64,000 nucleotides of DNA from positions 3,719,001 through 3,783,000 of the forward strand of contig JANJXV010000037.1 in the NCBI GenBank assembly GCA_024803745.1, read 5' to 3'. Every line of letters starts with the position of its first letter. Positions within the stretch are counted from its first letter, which is position 1. The notes beneath the pieces were generated by a model. It searched no databases and was not told where the DNA came from. It was given only the letters and a program-made list of their open reading frames with translations. The DNA is from Megascapheus bottae. Its lineage: Eukaryota; Chordata; Mammalia; Rodentia; Geomyidae. Made by a program: the position numbers and the translations under genes. Shown in pieces: positions 58,366 through 64,000 of this stretch.

Positions 58366-61300
58366 CATGAGAGACTTTGATGCACCTCTTTCTCCTGAAT
58401 CACTTGAGCTGGGAGCTTACACCAGACTGAAATTTAGAGAGGGACCCAAGTCAATCCCACTCCTGCACCTGTACATTCTACTTGCTTCCAGGGCTATCAT
58501 TTAAGCATGGGATGAAACTATTAGCAGGCAGGGAGTTAGAGTTTGTGAGACCATAAGGAGCTGTTAAAAAAAACCAGCCTATCCATGTAAGGCTTCTTGG
58601 AATGGAGATTCCAGAGTAAAGGACAGAAGAAGAAAAAAATCAAACACTTAGGAATGGAAAGCATCTTACATTACTTTTCATAACACCCTGCCTGGGGTGC
58701 TCATTTAGTTACTTTAATTTGGGGCTCGTGTGTCGTTTTCTCATCCGAGTTTGTCCTCTCTGCTCAATACTAGCAAATGCCTTAGGGGTACAGAGACCTC
58801 TGAATATTAGTAGCTGTGACTAAACTGGACACCTGGAGGGAACCGCAGAGAAATAGATTTACTGAGAGAAATTTAAGTCTGTGTAGGAGAATATCATCTA
58901 ATAAATGATATCCTCCCTTCTTATCCTAGTGGGATATTGAGAGGGTCAATTGAGACCGTGCTAGGAAAGCAGTCTGTGAATCCAGATGTACGTATGGTAG
59001 TAAATATTGATTTATTTATAAAATCTCAACGACTTTGGCATGTGGAGATTAATAAAGACTTGGCCAAGATCTGGCTTGGAAAGTGACCAGTGAGAAACTT
59101 TTTTTTTGTAATGTATGGTTTGAAAAACAGGCACATGGTAATATACAAAATCTCCATTGGTTTATGTATCTGAGTGGTCAGTGCTTCACAGAATTAAGTT
59201 TCACATTTATTTTTGACAGACCTGTAGCAGAAACCACTGGACTACTTTTAGACTTTGTGTCAAAGACTTCCTTAACTTAAATAAAGGCATTTCCCTAATT
59301 TAGTGAAAGTGTGTTATTTTTCAGTCCTCATCTTTCTTCTAGAATAGTACACGTTAAGGACATCTCTTCCAGCCAGTTGTTCACGACTCAATTTTCAGTT
59401 GCTTTATTCACCACCCTCTTCCCCAACTTAAAAGAAATAAAAATTGAACTGCACAAAGAACAATGGAAATAACAAAGAAATCCCCACCCATTGACATATT
59501 TTATAGAACTGTTTTGTGTCTGCTTATTACCCTTAAACAAATTGCCAAGCGTTTGTGACAGTGGGATAGAGTCCTGAGGGCACAAATGTGCCTATTTGAT
59601 TAAAGCAGTCTTTTAATCAGAAGGGGATTGGATATACAGATATCTCCTCCTTTCCTGGGTGATGTGAAATAGAAAGCCAGATTACTCTCTCGTTCTTCCC
59701 TCTTCAAATCAATATACAGCTTTCTACTCTTTCCTCTTCCCATCAGTCAGGGGGAGACAAGTGTGAAAGACCTTAGAAAATCTGGAAAAACAGAACTCTA
59801 TTCTCATACTCTTCTATTACAAAGTCCCCCTTTTGGCAACTCATAATATAGGTCTTTCAAAATATATGACATAGATTTCCCCCCAACAATCTCAACAACG
59901 ACAATTGAGTGGACAGAATGAGTGCCTCCATCTGGCCTCTTCTCTTTGGTTTAGCCTCCATGGGGGGTGCAGTATAAAGACAAATTCTTTTGTGGAACAT
60001 GTCTTCAGGTGATTATTTCTACCTAGAGCACACTGTGATTGGAAAGGTGGGGCTATGCACAGTGGAACTGGCTATAGCTACTACAGGACATTTACCCAGT
60101 GTAGCTCAAAAGAAAAAAAAAACTATGTAGATTCTCGAACTTTCAACCAATTTTGCATGAGCCTCATTTTCCATCCTGAAGGGAGGATAAAAGAGATGAA
60201 ATAAGTTGATTATCACATGGCTGAAAAAGAAGATCCTGGGATCAGTCCTCCCAGAGGCAAGTGGGTTTCATAGCTCTGTATATAGGGAGGGAGGGGTCTA
60301 CCCCCTCCTTGTATTACCTCCATTTGTTCACAACTGGTAGCTCACAAACATGGATCTGTATCTGCAGGTGGAAGGAGGAGGGATGATTTGGCCAAGCCTA
60401 TTGCATTATGCTTGGAGGAACCGCTGACTATGTCATCCTAACAGAGGTTCATGCATGCTTCACCAGCTGTCTGAGTTCATTTCTGGCTTTTGCCCAGGAG
60501 TATGTATGAGTGAGGACAGAAAAGCAGATGCTATTTTTCTGCCTTGCTTAAGTGCAGATCTTGGCCCAAGGCCCCTTCTCACTCTCAGTTCCCATCCTCT
60601 TCCCAGACAGGGAAGGAGCCAGGCTCCCTGTTCTGTTCCCATTCCACCAAGCAGAGACACACCCAGCTCTCTCCGCCAGACGGGTGATCTTCCAACACAA
60701 CCTATTTGGGACATCTGGAATTCAAGGACACATTTCTCATGGCTTAATCGCAATTTTTTTCTCTCTATGAAGTGCTAGACAATGAGATATATATGAAATT
60801 TATTTTTTCAATGCTGGGGATAGGAAGTTAGTGCCGTGTACTTGCTAGGCAAGAGCTTTCCCATTCAGCTACAGCCAGTCCAGATGTTATTTTTCCAGAG
60901 AGACATTTCTTGGTGTAGTAGACCTAAGGAGACCTCTTGTTTTTGTGATGCATACAAAGAAAGCACTGGAGGGAATCAGTACAGTGTAGTCAAGATTGCA
61001 TTTGCCTCAAGTTTCCTTGAGATTTGGGGTAAAAGCTTCTTTATTCCCTGAGATTGTACACAAACAAAAACAATGTGATCACTGAGGTCCTGGCCAGGTC
61101 CTGTGGGCAAATGGACCTTCTCACTTTGTTCTTCATTCCAAGAGAGGAGTTGAGACTGTCGTGGGACTGAAGAGCAAGCAGGGAGAAAATGAACAAGACC
61201 AGCAGTTGTTGGCTTAGACTCAACAGGACAAAGCCAACATCTGTATTGGATAGAAGGGACTCGGTTTGTTTTCTACCCTTAAAACCCCAGCCTTTTCCTC

Positions 61301-63139
61301 ATTCAGGGAACTGACTTACTTAGTTCATCATTTTTGTTGAAGGGACACAGAACAGCAATGATGGATAGATCTTTTCCTTACAAGAGCTTTGTTATTAATT
61401 AAAATGTATATTCTTAAAGTGTTGTCTTGACTCATTTGCTCTCACAGACAGACTGTCTTTTGGTGAAGGCTTCCATTGATAAAAAGCATAAAGGGACAAT
61501 TGCTTCAAATCCCAGTCACACAGACAAGCAAACAAACAAAAAACAACTCTGAGTCTATATATACCCAAGCTGGTCTCTTGGTAACATTTTCAGAACAGTG
61601 GTTGCCCTCTGATGGAAATAAGCTCCCTCACAGTCCCAGACATGCTGTGGATATGAAGTTGCTATTGAATTTTGCACATTTAAATATTTGGCTGGTACAT
61701 ATTAGGTCCTCTGTAAAAGTTAGGTTGAATGAATGAATAGATTAATATATTTTACATGTACTTGCAGGAGTCATTTTAAGTGGCGAGATGACATAAGCAT
61801 GTCCTATGTATTCTTTTTATTAGCATTAATTTATTGTACAAGGGTGGATTCAGGATTCATTTCAGCATCTCTATGTTTCATATGATTTAAATTGATCCTA
61901 ATCACCTTTTCTCCCTTTCCAAGTCAGTGCTACTGCATTTTGTTGCTCCATGTATATAAATTATTAGCATCAATAACCCCATGTTGTTTGTTCAATAGGT
62001 TTTACAATTGAATCTTACACCTGTATAGACCAAGCCTCAGTCTATTTCTCATGTATAGTCTTATGAACACATGTTCACATGTGTTCTTCACCTTCATCTT
62101 GTTTTTCATGGATAGATTTTTAGTATATTAACTCTTAAGTCTTAAAGGCAAGGCCTGACTCTTAAGGTGTAAGGTCACTGGGTGAAAAGAAACAGCAGTG
62201 TAACAGAACAAGTAAGCTATTGTAAGCCAGAGCCTGCCCTGATAAATGTGCCATGGCACTGGACCATCATTTATATTTCTTTCATTTGGCTTCTTTCCTC
62301 TTTTTCTTTCAAATTCTGCATGTGGGCTCATTCTGAGATTAATTCAGGGAATTGCTTGGAGATCTTGCTTGCAAAACAGACATTTCTCTTTTGTACATGA
62401 TTTCAAGGAATTAATAGAGACGTTTAAGACTTCTTTCAGATAGGGGAATCATCACCATGAATCAGGATTCATCATAGACGTTCGACCTCTTTCTGCCCTG
62501 TATATAAACCACAGTCATTAACATTATTAGCAGAGACTAAAGAGGCGAGCCTACATTTGTGTAGCAAACTTGGCTTTTTAGAAATATTGGCTGAGGAGTA
62601 GCTCAGAGTTCTTTTTTTATCTTAGAGCTGGCTACTTAAATAGAAATGTTTTTATGTTGTGTGTGCATGTGTATACTCTCAAATAGTGTTTTCAGCTTTT
62701 TACCCCAATATTCCTGTCAGCTTCCTTTGGTTCTGTATTTGAAGCTATTCTTCATACTATCTTTTATTCCACAGTTATCCTTTGGTTTGAAAGGTGGGGT
62801 TAGTACCCTTTGCCAAGTTAATCTCAGTATAAACTATGTACTTTATAGCCTCAATAGGTCTCATTGTAATAAAATTTACTAGATCCTTTCAACACATCTA
62901 CAAGGAAAGGCAGAAGAAGAGAAGAAGAGTGAACTCACAAACACGAAGTCTTTGCTTAGAATACATTTGAAGTGCTACCTATACCAGAAAAAAAATAAGC
63001 TTCAGTGAGAGCAATTATGAACCTGGTCTCATGAGTACATATGATATTTTATTAAAATGCTCCCACGGATTGTTCACACTCATTTGTCTTTTTTGCATTT
63101 TATAGTATATTATGATAGCTCTCCATATCTTAGTACTTT
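58366..63139. other. Long intronic block with very few repeats
   Basis: Over 4.7 kb only the ID fragment at 60808 and an L2/MIR-like tail near 61690-61740 (GAATGAATGAATAG) are seen. Frames at 60.45-60.8 kb on both strands show no known product. Confidence 0.5.
60808..60880 (-). mobile_element. ID monomer fragment
   Basis: Antisense single ID unit: CAATGCTGGGGATAGG, GTACTTGCTAGGCAAGAGC, CAGCTACAGCCAGTCC. It resembles the tRNA-Ala-derived monomer without a second unit. Confidence 0.7.
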
Positions 63140-63835
63140 TTCCTTTACCTTTTTAAAAATTATTATTGTATTTTACTGTTGAGGTGATGTACAGAAGGGT
63201 TTCAATTACATTGATCAGGTAGTGGGCACATTACTTCTTGAATATGTTTTTCTCCTAATTTCTCTCCTCACACCCCCTCCCAATCATCTTGTTTTTCTCC
63301 TTTCCATCCCTATTTTAAATATTTCAGATAAACAAACGTATATACACTATACCAGGTCAGATATACCAAAGTCAGATACAATGACAACATGAGATAAACC
63401 ATAAGGAGAAAAAAAGACAGAGAAAAGAAATGGCTTCACATAGTATATTAAGAACGATAATCACAAAGATAAACCTCTTATTTTCATCCCCTGGAGTTCA
63501 TTTCACTTAGCCTCATCCTATATGGCCATATGTACATACCTTTTGAGCTACTGTGAACCTCTACTAGGAAAGTCCTAGGTGTGTACTAATTGTTACAAAT
63601 AAGGGAAACCATGGAGCCTGTGCCTGACCTACTTTATTTAATATGATGTTTCCAAATCTTTCCATTTCCTTATGCAAGGGACAATGTCACTCTTTTTGAT
63701 GGCAGCATAGAATCCATATTCTTCTACTGAGAAGCATCTGGGCTGGTTCCATATGTTAGCTATGATAACTAATGCTAGTGTCAATTTCAATACACAGTGC
63801 ATCTGCACCAGTGTCACCTTTCTCCATTCTCCCAT
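63140..63835 (-). mobile_element. Older L1 fragment (ORF2 end plus 3' UTR), minus strand
   Basis: The reverse strand matches the L1 at 10841-11591 along most of its length. Shared landmarks on the + strand are CACCCCCTCCCAATCATCTT, TAGCCTCATCCTATATGGCC and AGTCCTAGGTGTGTACTAAT. Remnants of ORF2p read ANIWNQPRC and YAAIKKSDI near 63770-63690. Small deletions and shifts show more decay than in the 10.8 kb copy. Upstream parts after 63835 were not recognised. Confidence 0.85.
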
Positions 63836-63909
63836 TAATCTCCCCTAACCTACCTATACCCTCCAGTTACCTAAATACCTCTCCCCGCTTTTTGAACCAC
63901 ATGTGTAGG

Positions 63910-64000
63910 GGAATGTTGGTTAATAGGGCTTGAATTCAGGGCCTTGAGTTCTCCCATGGCTTTTTTCAAATTAGGCTGGCACTCTACCACTTGAACCATA
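63910..64000 (-). mobile_element. SINE (ID part of B1-ID or ID dimer), cut by window edge
   Basis: GGGCTTGAATTCAGGGCC and CTGGCACTCTACCACTTGAACC are the antisense ID unit. The rest lies outside the window. Confidence 0.8.

Larger units (their letters stand above)
54574..64000 (+). other. DPYSL3: First intron of DPYSL3 common to both isoforms (5' part)
   Basis: The intron starts at the short-isoform donor gtgagt and runs off the window. The acceptor and second coding exon, which should begin with codons for SDRLL, are not present. Recognised repeats are few: CA/TG arrays near 55.5 kb, one MIR, two B1-ID pieces at 57.7-58.4 kb, an ID fragment at 60.8 kb and an L1 3' end from 63.14 kb. Confidence 0.85.

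Overview
This is mammalian, almost certainly rodent, nuclear DNA. It is non-coding except for two short first exons of one gene. The rodent call rests on the dominant interspersed repeats: a 7SL-derived B1-like head joined to a tRNA-Ala-derived ID-like unit (B1-ID composite), and a head-to-tail ID-ID dimer. Together with a young L1 lineage, these fit the Castorimorpha/Geomyoidea branch (kangaroo rats, pocket mice, beavers) better than mouse or rat. That placement is from memory of SINE families and is not certain.

The gene is DPYSL3 (CRMP4, collapsin response mediator protein 4) on the + strand. Exon 5434-5820 encodes the 129-residue N-terminus specific to the long isoform. Exon 54535-54573 encodes the 13-residue N-terminus of the usual isoform (MSYQGKKNIPRIT). 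Both exons end in codon phase 0 at a good GT donor, so either can splice to the same next exon, which lies beyond base 64000. Each exon sits in its own CpG island (about 4.95-5.9 kb and 53.7-55.4 kb), which implies two promoters about 49 kb apart.

Layout: 1-4.9 kb is repeat-rich sequence upstream of the gene. 4.9-5.9 kb is CpG island 1 with the long-isoform exon. 5.9-53.7 kb is intron for the long isoform and upstream sequence for the short one. It holds about 30 SINEs, about ten L1 fragments, old MIR/L2 remnants and many microsatellites. 53.7-55.4 kb is CpG island 2 with the short-isoform exon. 55.4-64 kb is the first part of the shared intron, poor in SINEs, with an L1 3' end at the right edge.

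Several insertions can be read precisely from target-site duplications. They include an L1 with an inverted 5' segment (20483-21658), 5'-truncated L1 copies carrying a G-rich 3' UTR, and SINEs nested in older SINEs or MIR. No other gene, RNA gene, CRISPR array or novel system was found. The remaining long reading frames are shadows of GC-rich or simple-repeat sequence. Edges of old repeats are approximate, and all calls are by eye.
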